From: Owenia fusiformis
Taxonomy: Eukaryota > Annelida > Polychaeta > Sabellida > Oweniidae
Assembly: GCA_903813345.2 (NCBI GenBank)
Contig: CAIIXF020000003.1
Coordinates: 18,554,931 to 18,618,930 of the forward strand
Direction of reading: 5' to 3'
DNA length: 64,000 nucleotides
The notes under the pieces were generated by a model. The model saw nothing but the letters and a program-made list of their open reading frames with translations, searched no databases and was not told where the DNA came from. The position numbers and the translations under genes were made by a program. Positions 37,628-50,098 of this stretch are shown in pieces. Position 1 is the first letter of the stretch. Each line of letters starts with the position of its first letter.

Positions 37628-40600
37628 AGCCCCCCTCACATATGAACGAAAACCCCTTTACGTCAACTTGCATATAGTGGCGAATAGGAAATTAGTCAAA
37701 TTCGTTCTCATTAGTACGAGTTCGTGACAGTACGTCGCAGTGTTCGTATAGATGCGTTTGTCAGCGTTTACCTCGGTTGAAATTAGTCTTTTTCGTCGGA
37801 AAATTTTGAACATGTTCAAAAAATTGCAGCGAATAAAAGTTTCGTGTGTCATTCGTTGAAATTCGTTTCAATGCGTTAACGATCGGTTAACCTTCGCATT
37901 GGCTTCGTCAAGTGACGTTACAGGTCGCTGGGGATAAGGTCGTATCCCCATAATTTGCATATCAAGCGACTGACGACGATCCCATTACGAACCATTACGA
38001 ACCATTGCGGCAGTTTGCAACCTTGTACGCAGTGGAACGAATACTTACGAATTGGATCTACGTTAAGCTGAATAATTGAGAGAATACCAAATTAAATCAA
38101 ATAATTCTTTTGTCATGGAAGACACAGATCGACTGAGGGTGCAGTATGTGGCTGCTATGGCCCAGCAAGAAGTTTTAACGCAGCAACTTAACTTTCATGA
38201 GTTCATCAGAGGTCGTTTTAGGCGGAGAAGGGGAGCCAGAGGACGTGGCATCTGGAGGAGACAATGGTTGAATCCAGAGAGACGGCGCCAATTCGGCATA
38301 TATGATCAGCTCATGGTGGAGCTGGGAAGAGAGGACCCCAGAACATTCAAAAAGTTCCTCTGTATGCCAACAGAAATGTATGACGAAATCTTTGAGAGGG
38401 TCCGTCCTCGGCTATGGAAACAACATAGTTGGTACAGAGAGCCTTTAGGTCCAGGCCTCAAACTAGCTGCCACTGTTCGCCACCTGGTTTCTGGTGCCAA
38501 GTACTCTGACATGCAGTACTCCTGGCGGATTGCTGAGAACACCCTCTCTGTAGTGGTAAGAGAAGTCTGTCAAGCTATATGTGACGAATATGTTGATGAG
38601 GTCATGACAGCCCCCTCCACACCTGAAGAATGGAAAGAATTGGCTGATGGTTTCCTCGAGAAGTGGAACTTTCCAAATTGCGTTGCTGCAATTGATGGCA
38701 AACACATAGCCATCAGAAAGCCTAATAGCTCTGGTTCCTGATATTATAATTATAAGGGTTTCTACAGCATCATCTTACTGGGAATTGTCAACTCAGACTA
38801 CAAGTTCGTGTGGTGTGATCTGGGTGGTGAGTAAACTCTACATACGTTACTGCATTAATTTTGTAATTATATAGATTTAATACAATTATAGCTATATTTG
38901 CAATGTATACTGACAATATTTTATCCTCTTACTCCTGTATAATTTCAGGATATGGTTCAAGTGGAGATGCCAGGATCTATAATGCATTGGAATTCTTGGA
39001 GATGGTGCAGGATGGTTCGATCGCATTTCCACACCAACAGCCAATTCCCAACGACAACGTTGATATGCCTTTTTTCTTGGTAGGGGATGACGCATTCAGC
39101 CTCAGTGATCACATGTAGAAGCCCTATGGACATAGAACCCTCACTAGAGAGGAAAGAATTCTAAACTACCGGTTATCGAGGGCTAGGAGGTTTTTTTTAG
39201 AAAACGCCTTCGGAATTTTGGCCAACCGATTCCAGGTACATTGTAATTTATAATATTTGTCGGCGAAACAAACAGTTAAACTCCAAGTTCCTGGGACTAT
39301 CTAGATACGTTTACTCGACTTCGAGTAAATGAGACTTCATTCGAACTTCCGCTAATTGAGACATGAAAATAGTATGTTTTGTTTGATAAATAATTTGAAA
39401 GATGCGCATAAATTGGAACCAACTAAGTTCCACATTCGACCTATGACAGTCTAACTATTAATCCGTATTTTCAAATTAATTCAATTTAACGCATAATAAC
39501 ATTTCAGGTACTCCTCTCAACGATGAACCATAAGCCATCCACAGCGAGGCTGATAGTCAAGACATGCTGCATTCTCCACAACTTGATGAGAATGAGGTAC
39601 CCTACAATGCAAAATGCACTGATTGACCAAGAGGACAGAAGAGGCGACATGGTTCCTGGGGAATGGAGGAGAGATCGCAACTTGGAAGATGTCAGGCCTG
39701 TCAATATCAGAGGCCACAACACAGCAAACAAAAAGGGGAAGATTGTGAGAAATACTCTGAAGCACTGGGTCAACTCTCCAGCAGGAAGTGTACCATGGCA
39801 AGACAGGATCGTGCCAAATTAAAGGTTGGACTTTGAGAAATAATCTAAAGCACTGTGTCAACTTGAAATTAAGTGTAATTTGCCTGACATAAATTGTAAA
39901 AACTAGTTTATACGTAATTCTGTTTTACGAGTCTAATAATAAGAAATGTATTGATATAATATCAAAGGGAAAATACCAAACATGATCAGAAAACACAAGA
40001 GAAACAAAATCTTTAAGCGAATATTGTCATTAAAAACAAACCCCAACTATCCCAAATGAAATTCAAGCGTCAAAAGAAACAGTGTCCAACACCCCTCCCC
40101 TTCCATTCTAATATCAAATATTACGACCCAAAATTATAAAACATAGGGATATTTCATTCAAACTGAAGTAATTACAATAATTGCTTGGCATGGTAACCAA
40201 TTGTACGTGTTAATAACATTCCCAATGGATGATCACTGTATGAATTTCAAATCTGTGTTGACTACGACCTCTTAATTAAGGTAGACTATGTTAGAAATTG
40301 ACCCTTACACTTTTCGCAAAGGTTCGTTTAGATTCGGAAGCATGCGCACAATTGCGCTTTGGTTCGCATGTATGCGTTGTTAATCGCTGACGGGAATCGC
40401 TGACGCCTCCTGCTTTTCGTAAGGCTTTGTTCAGATTCGGAAGAATGCGCATAATTACGCTTTATTTCGCATGTATGCGTTATTACTCGCTGAAGGGGAT
40501 GTCAAAGGTTGTTTGCGAGACGCAACGCATCTTAGCGAAGAAAAGTAGTAATTCGTCACACTTCGTAAAACATTCGCAACAAACAGTTACCTTACATTAC

Positions 40601-40725
40601 TATTCGTTATGTTTTCTATTATGTAACATATTTTTAAACATTTTCGCTCAATATTCGCCAGAAATGACTAATTTATCACATGCGTCAGGCTGCGTTTGGT
40701 GGATTCGTTCATATGTGAGGGGGCC
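37628..40725 (+). mobile_element. PIF/Harbinger transposon, 3.1 kb
   Basis: Ends AGCCCCCCTCACATATGAAC and the inverse (GTTCATATGTGAGGGGGCC) are flanked by TTA on each side (37625-37627 and 40726-40728), the classic Harbinger target duplication. It encloses a decayed HARBI1-type transposase (38115-39822). I found no frame for the Myb/SANT-like partner protein. It inserted into the non-coding composite repeat at 35342-41408, whose sequence resumes on the right. Confidence 0.9.
38115..39822 (+). pseudogene. Harbinger (HARBI1-like) DDE transposase, two in-frame stops
   Basis: Three exons (38115-38826, 38949-39235, 39508-39822) join in frame. The N-terminal part has an Arg-rich stretch, then a helical DNA-binding region (LAATVRHLVSGAKYSDMQYS). 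The catalytic region is recognisable: AAIDGKHI (first Asp), FFLVGDDAFSL (second Asp) and LENAFGILANRF (Glu). Two stops break it: TGA at 38739, directly before YYNYKGF, where the family usually has a sense codon, and TAG at 39116, within the segment before KPY. Everything else, including both introns and the last exon, is well preserved, so inactivation is recent. An upstream ATG at 38076 is also in frame. The enzyme would cut and paste elements carrying the matching TIRs. Confidence 0.92.
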
Positions 40726-41702
40726 TTAGGGACACGATGTTTACCATTTAAGAACGAGTTCAACAGTATGGAAATTTGGTGGATATTTCAGCAACATATT
40801 AGGACGTATTGAGAACGAGGTACAACTAATTGTCAACTGGTTTAAACTGATAACGGACGTAATTGAACTGCTTGGATACGTTGTGAAGACGAGACGAACG
40901 CACAATTTAACCAGATCTAAACTTGATACCAACGTAGACGGAATAAAGACGAGATGAACGTATTAAAAACTGCTTATGAACGAATTAACAAAAATAGCTA
41001 TCACATTAGAACCAGTTGTCACTGCGTTTTTCAAAACGTTGCCGAATCGGTTTTAAACTGTGTGCAAACTGAATGAACGTACCTACAACGATCTACGGTC
41101 TGTTTACGAACTTCATGAACTCTCCCGGACGGGGTAATTTTGAATCGATTCAAAATTCGATGGCGACCATACCATTCTGTAATCAGGTCATGATGACCTT
41201 CAAGACTAAGAGACGCGTTATACGATGTTGCACACCGACGTGTTGCGACCTGAACGAACTGCGAATGAGATGGACGTATTGAAGACTGTTTATGAACGAA
41301 GTAGCTAATTATTTTAGACTTTTCCCGACCACAGCCAGATTGAGCCCGTTTTACGACGTTTTCGTAGGACTAGTTAGAACGGGTAAGAACTAGTTTGGTG
41401 TGATAGGGGGGTTAGATTGAGAATATGTCACGCTGTTACAGTTTCATTTTAATTATATTCTGAACTCAATTATATTTATCAATGAGAAATATACAAAGGT
41501 TGGCAGTGCAGTAAGAGATATTCTAAATAACAGTGCAATATGTTATAGCAATTTATGGAGAATGTGATAAATCAAAAATTCACCTCTAGAACAAAAAATC
41601 ACATGAGCAGATGTACCATGTATTTAAAGGCAAATATGAATATTTGTAAGTTCATTTATACAACTTAATCAATTAAATAATTTAAATCATTTTAATTTGA
41701 AA

Positions 41703-42922
41703 ACATCACGCCTAAACACCGACAGCGTACAGCGACAAAGTATATCGCCGTACACTTTAGATGTACGGTGTCAATATTAACTGATTTGAAGCAAAAACTA
41801 TGATGTAGGTTTGATGAAGGTTTTAAATAATTAATCCGAGGAATACATAAAGGATTTCATGTTTAATTTCATGTGTATTCGCTTCGAAACACTTTTAGCT
41901 TTCTGATTACGTTAAAAGATTCTCGAGCAGTCCTCGATCTTTTCGTAATAAATCTACCAACAAAATTGATCGGTTGGAAAATGTTGTTTTTTACATTTCA
42001 TTTTCCCCTGTCGCCTAAGAGTGCATTTTTATGAGAATACATTTCTCTAAACTACATAATTGAGAATAAGTGAAGATTTGATAAATATTTATGTATTGGG
42101 TTAATTTAAAAAAAATCAGAAATGTACGTTGTCAACTCCACTGTACGGTGTCAGTGTAATTAAAATTCATTAGATGTAATATTAAACAATGCAATAATTC
42201 TTTTTCAAAATCCATTCAGGTTTTTAATGAGTAACAAGTTATGTTCAACGATCATGTTCAAGTATCCCTAATACAGAAATTGCTTAAGATAAGGTAAATA
42301 TGGTTTTTAAATATTGTTGAATGCTATTTTATTTAATGGGGTGTACGCTTCCAACCTCTTGAGCATTTGGCATCTGTACGTTAACGTTTTGTTAAGATAC
42401 ACTTGTATGAATTTTAATAATCTTAATAATAATTTTAAGAAATCTAAGAAGAGATCTATATCAGTTAGCCGAAGATGACTTTTTAAAATCCCGTTAATGC
42501 TTTATCTGGAAAGTGCAATCAGCAGTTCAATCAAATTGAAATAATTCTGTAATTGTTCTGTTTCAGTTTTAAATGCATCTGAGACCCCTGTCTGTTAGAG
42601 TTATGATGAATACGTTGCCTGCATTAGGATTAACTGTGAATTGAGTAAGTTCAATGGGACAATGTACAGTACATTCGAGTTGACAACGTACACTTATGAT
42701 TTTTTAAATATTTATTATATTTATTAAATCTTCAACCGACCTTAATTATGCAATTTAGAGAAACATATTCTTACAAAAATTATCGACACTCCTAGGCGTC
42801 AAACATCCTACATCAAACCTACATCATAATTTTTGCTTGAAATCAGTTAATAGTGACACCGTCCATCTAAAGTGTACGATGGTATATTTTGTCGTACGTT
42901 GTCGATGATTAGGCGTGAACAT
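41703..42922. mobile_element. 1.2-kb fold-back element, ACGCCTAA ends
   Basis: The first ~120 bases (TCACGCCTAAACACCGACAG ...) recur inverted at about 42800-42922 (... GATTAGGCGTGA). More inner blocks also pair (around 42020-42160 with 42655-42790), so the arms are ~500 bp with notable divergence. There is no coding frame. Confidence 0.75.
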
Positions 42923-43339
42923 GAAACCTTACACACGTAAACCCTAAATTATTCTGAAACCCACTTACGTTTTACTTCAAACAAGTCTAATAATGTTGAA
43001 CATCTATTTTTAGAAATTCTGAGATTTCCTTCAATTTTAAGGAAAATATGTGTCACCATTGTAAAAAATATTCTTTACCACATTGACACGCATTTTTTGT
43101 GTTTCTTTAGCTAATGATCTGAACTAAACAAAAATGTTCATTGAAAACTGGGGATTAAGATATACGAGTAGGGGCACACACATAGGGGGCGTTTTTGGAT
43201 AATGCAGAATATATAGCACAGACGAACCTAAATTACTATATATTCAACTCTCGAAAAACTAATTCAAGCAAATATTATTTTGTTGTATAGTTCTACCATT
43301 GCGAGTTGAGGAAAACATGTGACACTGATGTACAAAATT

Positions 43340-43890
43340 TAAAGGGCAGCGAGATGTTTGTAGAATGAATCGGGGGAGTTTTTTCATGCATTTTGCTTAC
43401 GTTTTTCAAGGTAAATCTCATTGGGTTGTTTTGGTTTATAATTGCAATCCAATAGGGTGTGTATTAAAGATATAGTTTCCTGTTATCTCAAAATCTGCTT
43501 GGAACTCTACCGTCGGATTTACATGGGAAATTCCTGAAAGAGAAAATTCTGTACTAGGGATTAAAGAAGGTGTCAGTATTAAATAATTTGAATAATAAGT
43601 TATTGGCATACATGAAACATATTAAAAACAAGCTGTTAAAACAGCATTCATATTATTCGAAAGCATTGATTATCAATGATTCCTAGCCCTCTGAAGTTTG
43701 AAGAATAACAATTCCTGGGTGTTAATCCATAATCCTGAAAATGAGAAATACCTTTTGGATTATATGGTGTAATCTTATAGTCAATAAAACGTTTTAAAGT
43801 TTATTCCTAAGATCCTAAGATGAAAAGTATTAGCGAAACGTAGGAAAAAACTCCTCAAATTCATTCTACAAACAACTCTAGGCCCTTTGA
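43340..43890. mobile_element. ~550-bp TIR element, AAAGGGC ends
   Basis: AAAGGGCAGCGAGATGTTTG..GAATGAAT..GGAGTTTTTTC at the left pairs with GAAAAAACTCC..ATTCATTCTACAAACA.. GGCCCTTT at the right. Arms are about 60-70 bp and imperfect. There is no coding frame and no clear target duplication. Sequence from 43890 to 44650 shows nothing I recognise. Confidence 0.6.
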
Positions 43891-44656
43891 CAATCTAAAT
43901 GGTATTTTACATAGTTTTTATAAAAACAGTACATCCCTTAATTACATAACTGGCGCTACTTTAAAAATAAAAAAATTGAGGCATCATCACCATTGTTCAA
44001 GAGACACGTCTTCTAAACATAATCAAATTCAAATTCAAATTCCATACGGATTTTTTACAAGCAAATGAGCTCAGCTACAAGAGTAATATTATGTTTCCCT
44101 GAAAATTCAAATTCTGTCCAATCACATTTCCTGTACCATTACTTTGATCATTTTAGTCACATTTTAGAGGCTTAAAATATATATTAAATATGTTAAGCAC
44201 TAACACAAAAATAACGTCGGGTGATTTCGGCATAATTTGTCTGTGGACTTTATAGTTCCTGTCTTTGCCGTACTTGGAGTATGTTTCTTTGACCATCGGT
44301 TGTTAGCAGATGTTTTATCTTGATCTCGTCTCACCTTTGTGCCTACAGTTGGTAAGGTTATACTTGTGATGTATATTGTTTGAGTTGCATTAAGGTTTGA
44401 TGAAACGTCCGACCTGTTCGAAGAAACTGAATCTGGAGAGCAAATTCACAATCATGATATTTTAATATACATATTATAATATAAACATGAAATAATAAAT
44501 TCATAAGGATCGGCAGTTTTGAAAGAAACTGGGAAGTGTTTTGTTTTTAAGAAAGTATTTAGGCCATGAGGAGATCCAATTATATAATTTACATTATGTT
44601 TACACAGACTAACTGCAAGAGGTATAAATATATAAAAACTTGATTTTCGTAAGGTA

Positions 44657-45649
44657 CAGGGTGACCGGAAAAAAAGGAGACCATTGAAATAGGCAATATC
44701 TCCTAAAATAGACTAGTGACATCAATGAAATTTTGCATACATCAGGACAGTTCTATGGAAATTTGTTCCTGAAAGTGTCAATACAAGCAGTCAACTGGTT
44801 CAGGAGCTATGATCATTTACATAACATGCTCCAAATAGGCGCAATTGAGACCAACGCAGAGCTGGATACATTTGGCAAATACCCTTACATATTCCGACCT
44901 TGTTATGGCATTACATTTAGCATTTATTGCCACCTTTAGGTCAGCAATTGTCTCAGGATTGTTTTGGTTCACATTGTCTTTCAAATTGCCCCACAAAAAG
45001 AAATCAGGTGGATTCAAATTTGAGGTGTATGGAGACGAAGCTTATCTGACCTATGGCTTCTGACTCAGTGGTCCCACTCAGTTACAGTATCATCCTAAGG
45101 AGGTTTTGGGCAGCCCTTGGTTTCCATATGGGATTTAATTGTGCCATATAGGGGTTTTAGTAACATGGCACTATGCCCAATACCTAAAGTGACTCTTAAG
45201 ATTTGGTAAATCAGCACTTTGGCAACAGGATGATGAACCACATGTCAGATAACCCTTCATTGCCATTACAGCCTAGACTTGAATCCTGCTGATTTCTTTT
45301 TGTATGGATATTTGAAAGACAATCTATACCAAAACAATCCTCAGACTATTGTTGACCTAAAGAAGGCAATCACTGCTATATGTAATGCCATAATAATGCC
45401 ATAGAGGGCAGAACATGTAAGGGTAGTTTGCCATATGAATCCAACTCTGCGTTGGTCTCAATTGTGCCTATTTGGAGCATGTTATGTAAATGATCATAGC
45501 TCCTGAACCAGTTGAATGCTTGTATTGAAACCTTCAGTAACAAATTTCCATATAACTGTTCCAGTGTATGCAAAATTTCATTGATGGCACTTGTCTAGTT
45601 TAGGAGAAATTGATTACTTCAATGGTCTCCTTTTTTTCCGGTCACCCTG
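44657..45649. mobile_element. CAGGGTGACC-ended palindromic mariner derivative
   Basis: Ends CAGGGTGACCGGAAAAAAAG and the inverse are flanked by TA. Both arms encode the same transposase C terminus in opposite directions. On the minus strand (45017-44817) it reads PPDFFLWGNLKDNVNQNNPE. On the plus strand (~45285-45420) it reads PADFFLYGYLKDNLYQNNPQ, followed by stops. DFFLWG is the mariner catalytic-end motif. The element is thus two copies of the 3' half joined head to head and cannot make a transposase. Confidence 0.85.
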
Positions 45650-46116
45650 TATTTTGTTTTCTTCATTCATCATTCTAGAAACCGTTACTTGATTCACCCT
45701 ATTTCTCTCTTTTTGGTAATACATCTACATCTATCCTGAAAATAGGAATCAAGGCCATATTTTCAGAGGCCTAAAATATCTATTCCACTGTCACTATGAC
45801 CAAATGAGTTGTCATATCAATAACATATAAAATAAAGATTATACCATGTCAAAAATGGTAGTTTATCGTATCGTAACAAGTCAAAAATAGAAGTAAACGG
45901 GTATTATCATTAAGATATATGGATTCATTAATCATAAGGAAATCATTCATCTTTATACAATTTAAAGTATCCCTGTATTATACTTCTTTGCATGGTTATA
46001 CCAGTGCAAAATAGTATAAACATATTATTTATTTACAGAGTGTTCAAAAACAAGACAGAGGAAAAGTTGTATAACTCAATCAGGACTCAATCAATCTTCC
46101 ATTTTCTGCCTTGAAA

Positions 46117-46259
46117 GGATTGGTATCCATATGGTGAACTTTTTGAACACACGTTTCTCTTAAACCAGTCATAAACATTTCTGAAAAGGAGTGGTATCGA
46201 TATGGTGAACTTTTTAAACACGCGTTTCTCTTAAACCAGTCATCAAAACATTCTGAAAA
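46117..46259 (+). repeat. ~70-bp tandem duplication
   Basis: Two adjacent units (starting at about 46117 and 46185) share TGGTAT..ATATGGTGAACTTTTT and ACG.GTTTCTCTTAAACCAGTC. They differ at a few bases. Not coding. Confidence 0.8.
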
Positions 46260-46454
46260 TTTTACACATCGTCAATTTAATGGTCATCTTTTGGATGGTA
46301 ACATTATAATTTGAAATATATATACATGTTTTTCTCTATATTGTTTGAGAAAACACATCAGCCACTTCGCCACTTCTTTTGTTCTTGGAATCATATGTTC
46401 GGAATAAAATGAAACATCTATCCGAACCTCATTGGAACAAAACGACACAAACAC

Positions 46455-46617
46455 AATGTCTTTAGGTCTCTCAATATTGTAATTGTACAAAGGAAAGTTT
46501 GGTTGATTTTAAAAAGTATCTTCGGGGGGGGGGGAGTATTGTGTTAAGTTCTTGCATACTTTTTGTTAAATCAACAAACATTTCCTTTGTATAACTGTAA
46601 TATTAAGAGGTCTAAGA
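46455..46617. repeat. Hairpin with ~45-bp arms around a poly-G run
   Basis: GGTCTCTCAATATTGTAATT..ACAAAGGAAA near 46465-46500 pairs with TTTCCTTTGTATAACTGTAA..GAGGTCT near 46570-46614. The loop holds a run of about 11 G residues. No open frame explains it. Confidence 0.65.
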
Positions 46618-46649
46618 AAATGTTGTATATGCTATTTTGCTCCAACAAG

Positions 46650-46791
46650 GTTCGGAAAGACACTTGCTCCGATTTTCACCACGGCGCCCGGACGATTGAG
46701 TATTTTGTTCAAAATTGAATACAATATTGAAAAAGAAACACTCAATCGGCCGGGCGCCGGCCGATGGATCGGAGCAAATGTGAACCAGGCA
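46650..46791. mobile_element. MITE of the TGCC..GGCA / TTA family
   Basis: The right half (CACTCAATCGGCCGGGCGCC ... GCAAATGTGAACCAGGCA) ends at 46791 and is followed by TTA. The left half is eroded past CGGCGCCCGGACGATTGAGT. It belongs to the same family as 22021-22160. It abuts the last codons of the membrane-protein frame at 46792-47142. Confidence 0.75.
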
Positions 46792-47142
46792 TTAGTACCG
46801 CGTGTGCATGCTGAAAGATGTTTCTGGGGTCATGTTTTCGAAATATTTACCTGGTGTTGTCATATTGACATATGCTATTGGTAATGCTACAACCATCGAT
46901 ACCATGAATAAAACAGTTGCAGTAATAAGGATGCTTAATATAATCCGACGATTATCCTGTGTTATCGTTATGCAGTATTTCGACCTTAGCGTTTGTGAGC
47001 CAGTTGTTGTCTTTGGATGGGTCAATGATCTGGATTCTTGTATATCTTGATTGTTGATTATGACTGTTTCGTATCGTTTATTTATTGGTTTAAGGTACCC
47101 ATCTTCATCGAGCGTTTCATCAATTTCAGCATACTGTGTCAT
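46792..47142 (-). CDS. Small type II membrane protein with Tyr motifs
   Basis: The 116-codon frame begins at the ATG at 47142. Residues 1-66 are cytosolic and polar with TQYAEI, GYLKP and KRYETV. These fit SH2/ITIM-type tyrosine sites by pattern only. A single helix follows (~67-92, ILSILITATVLFMVSMVVAL). The short outer segment has two N-glycosylation sequons (NMT). The frame stops at TAA (46794-46792), which is the TTA duplication of the neighbouring MITE. The true C-terminal exons may have been cut off, or a weak donor (GTACTA at 46798) may be used to splice onward. Such N-terminal-plus-TM exons often open larger ectodomain genes in molluscs. I do not recognise the family. Confidence 0.55.
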   Translation of the reverse strand: MTQYAEIDETLDEDGYLKPINKRYETVIINNQDIQESRSLTHPKTTTGSQTLRSKYCITITQDNRRIILSILITATVLFMVSMVVALPIAYVNMTTPGKYFENMTPETSFSMHTRY

Positions 47143-47149
47143 TACAAGA

Positions 47150-49878
47150 GATTTTCAGCATCTCTAGACAACTACAAATGTATAATTAAAGTTATACTTT
47201 ACACACTGCACGAACTTTCAATTTTCAATCTAGTACATGAACCATATATAAAAGAGAGGTGGCCTGGAGAAACCCCAGGGTTCAAAGATGACGTACCTCT
47301 ATAATGTAAATCTGCAAAGGGAGGTGGTACGCAAGAGACGTAATATGTCTGTCATCGCTAAAGCTCTGGGGGTTTCCGTCTTCTTCTTCACATTTAATTA
47401 GAAAATGATTGCAAACATGCAACCGCCTACATGACTTTGGCAACTGGATACCAACATAAGAAAGCGCACACATGATAATTACTTACGTTTCAGGGGACTA
47501 AAACTAGCCCCCTGTTACCGTCTTCGATTCCATAATTACTTAATATCTAACCAATACAAATCAACGAGAAAACGCGTAAATGTTTATTTAATAAATAACA
47601 AAAGTCAAGGACTTTATTCACCTCTTCAGTAATGGTTTTATGATAAACTTGCAGTTATTTCGGATTTTAACGTTACGGTTATGACTGAACAATTTGAATT
47701 AAAAATTTGATTATTTGTTTAGAAATAATACAATCATGGATAAAGTTTTAAAAAATCGTAAATCATTAACATTTCACACCGCCCTCTATACAATAGTGAT
47801 TTTACGAATATTCTAGATTGAGCAACGGAGTGACCGTGGGTTAACTCTAACAAGTGCATAGTTTGGTTTTTATAACAATATACAACTGTTGATTCATATT
47901 ACCTCACTCAAATGATAATCGCACCACTGTTCATCTGTTCATCTGTTTTAGTCGTCTAGCATTTCAACCGTCGTTTTTATTGAAACATGAATATTAAAGA
48001 TCTGACCACCCTCCTATGACATCATTATAGATATCAGACGACTAGTGCTGCTATAAAAATGGACAATTATAACTTAAAATAAATGTCATTGTACTGAAAA
48101 CAGCAGGAATTCAACGACGTAATTTAATTGTCCTCTTTTGTGCTGATCGACGTTGGAGAAAAGTAACATTTGACAGAAGAGATGATTTACTACACGTCCT
48201 ATCATGAGGGATTTACGGTTACTCATACAGTATCATTTCGTTATACTTTATTTCATATTATGTCTGACTTGACTTTATGAATAAATTAAGTTGACGAAAA
48301 GAAAAGTAAATCCAATCCACATTAAAAACCGCGGAGGTCAGTGCGACTTGTTTATTCACTTTATAAATGCATAAATAACTGAAAAAACACTTGAAACCTT
48401 GACAAAGAAACATAAATTCAAATATTAAACAATTAAAATGTTCTTAAGACTTGATATATCAGGAGACACTCAAATAGAATGAAGAGATGTGACAATGTCT
48501 ATAAGACTTTATCGCAGGAACATTCTATTTTATTCTTATAATTAGAATATACTAAATTCATGACTTTGGAAGAAGAAGGTTATAAAAAATAACTAATATT
48601 TAAAAGATTTTTACATCTAAGATATCTCAAATCAAAACGAAAGAGCTTATTTTTAAAAAGTGACAACTGAAATGATGTAATAAAAGGGTCAATATGTTTG
48701 TCAGTGATAGAGTAGAGCAAATGAGACATTTAAACTCCCGACCATATAGAACAATTAACGTCTCATCTACCAGAGAGTAAAAGAGGTTAAATACCTCATA
48801 AACAATACTTTTATTCAATTGACAACAACAAGAAATTTTAGTTTCCTTTTGCTGAAGTAGTTATTGTGACTTTTTATGATAGCAAGTTCAAAGCTTTTAA
48901 AGTTAAACTTTATTTTTTATTTTACTCATGTTTTCCAAATACCAGATGATGCCTTATTTTGATTCCTTTATATAATACAAAACGCCACCTTATTATATGT
49001 AACAATCTATTCCGAGAGGTAAAACAATCACATTCTGTTTGTTAGAAAAAATATTGCAGTGAACATTTTTGCAGGTCAAACCGCATAAATTGGCTTCAGT
49101 AGAGCATTTACTAATTTAAAAGCATTGCCAAAATACGGAAAAATCAGAACAATTCAGCTGTTTTCTGAAAAAATGGAACAATTGAGATTTCTTAATAAAA
49201 GCATGAGAAAGGCTGCGATACGAATGCTTGTCTTGATCGAAATAGGCTTGTATACCTGTTCCATACTCCGATATATTCAAATTCCATGGGCAATTCTTCT
49301 GCTGATTTTAACCCACCAGTTTCCTTTTACGATATTGAACCATTTATTGAAATCTTTCTTATTGGTCCCAATATACTCTAAACGTTAAAATTACTTCGCA
49401 ACGCTACTATTTTATGTGAACCTTTCTTAGTTATCTAAATTCAACCGACGATATACGGAAAACTACTATGGCACTACTTATGAAATTTAGGATTTAGTTA
49501 ATGCAGGCACAAATGGATATAATGATACGACATCTATAATTTAGTCTTTATATTTTACACTCCATAAGTGCTTTATTGTATACGTATATTCCATATGTTT
49601 AATAAGAAAACAATGTTTCGCTCGCTAACCTTTCCTTAAATATGGATTTCGAAGAGGTTATTTGAAAAAATGACCTTTAACCTAAACTGACCTTTCAAAA
49701 ATCGATATATGATTTTCAATGTCGACCTTTATATGGCCATTGGCCATTGAAGTAACGCAATTGTCATAAAGTGACTTTATTTTTCTACCCGCCATCTTTT
49801 TATCCAATCAGTAAATGTCAGGTATTTGAAATATGAATTACCATGAGAAAATTCAATCAACAGTTTTTCAGATATACC
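47150..49878. other. Intergenic, no gene recognised
   Basis: AT-rich sequence with only short chance frames. 47250-47500 may be the 5' untranslated or promoter region of the minus-strand membrane-protein gene. No RNA gene or repeat structure stood out. Confidence 0.4.
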
Positions 49879-49880
49879 TA

Positions 49881-50094
49881 CAAGGTAGGCAAAAATGGGA
49901 CACTCATATATATTCAATTTAAAAGAGCAGATATGAATGAACCACTTGTCATAAAATTAGGTAATAGTAGTATAAAATTTGAACATTTATGTACATGCAT
50001 GTGAAATTTCTAATGAAACAATGCAAGTTTTCAGCTTTATGCTAGAAAAAAATTGTGACAACATTGTGTCTCATTGTTTTATCGGCCACCTTTG
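49881..50094. mobile_element. 214-bp MITE, CAAGGTAGGC / GGCCACCTTTG ends
   Basis: CAAGGTAGGCAAAAATGGGACAC at the left loosely pairs with GTGTCTCATTGTTTTATCGGCCACCTTTG at the right (key blocks GGGACAC / GTGTCTC). It is flanked by TA on both sides. It is non-coding. The next element starts 5 bp downstream. Confidence 0.65.
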
Positions 50095-50098
50095 TATA

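Larger units (their letters stand above)
35342..41408. mobile_element. Composite non-coding element of the CTATCACACCAAACTAGTT family
   Basis: The left edge (CCTACGTTCACACCAAATTA) and right edge (AACTAGTTTGGTGTGATAGG, ending about 41408) are inverted relatives of the ends of the smaller element at 51414-52207. The right flank after the Harbinger insertion (40729-41408) aligns with ~600 bases of that element. The body consists of degenerate ACGTACT/GAACG-type short units, minisatellite blocks in both orientations and the 882-bp duplication. The segment 36555-36620 recurs inverted at 37505-37572, so the arms fold back. No protein of its own is encoded. Confidence 0.6.

Noticed and set aside
46284-46490. 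68-codon minus frame as a downstream exon of the membrane protein
   Set aside because: There is no convincing acceptor or domain, and part of the frame is a hairpin arm.
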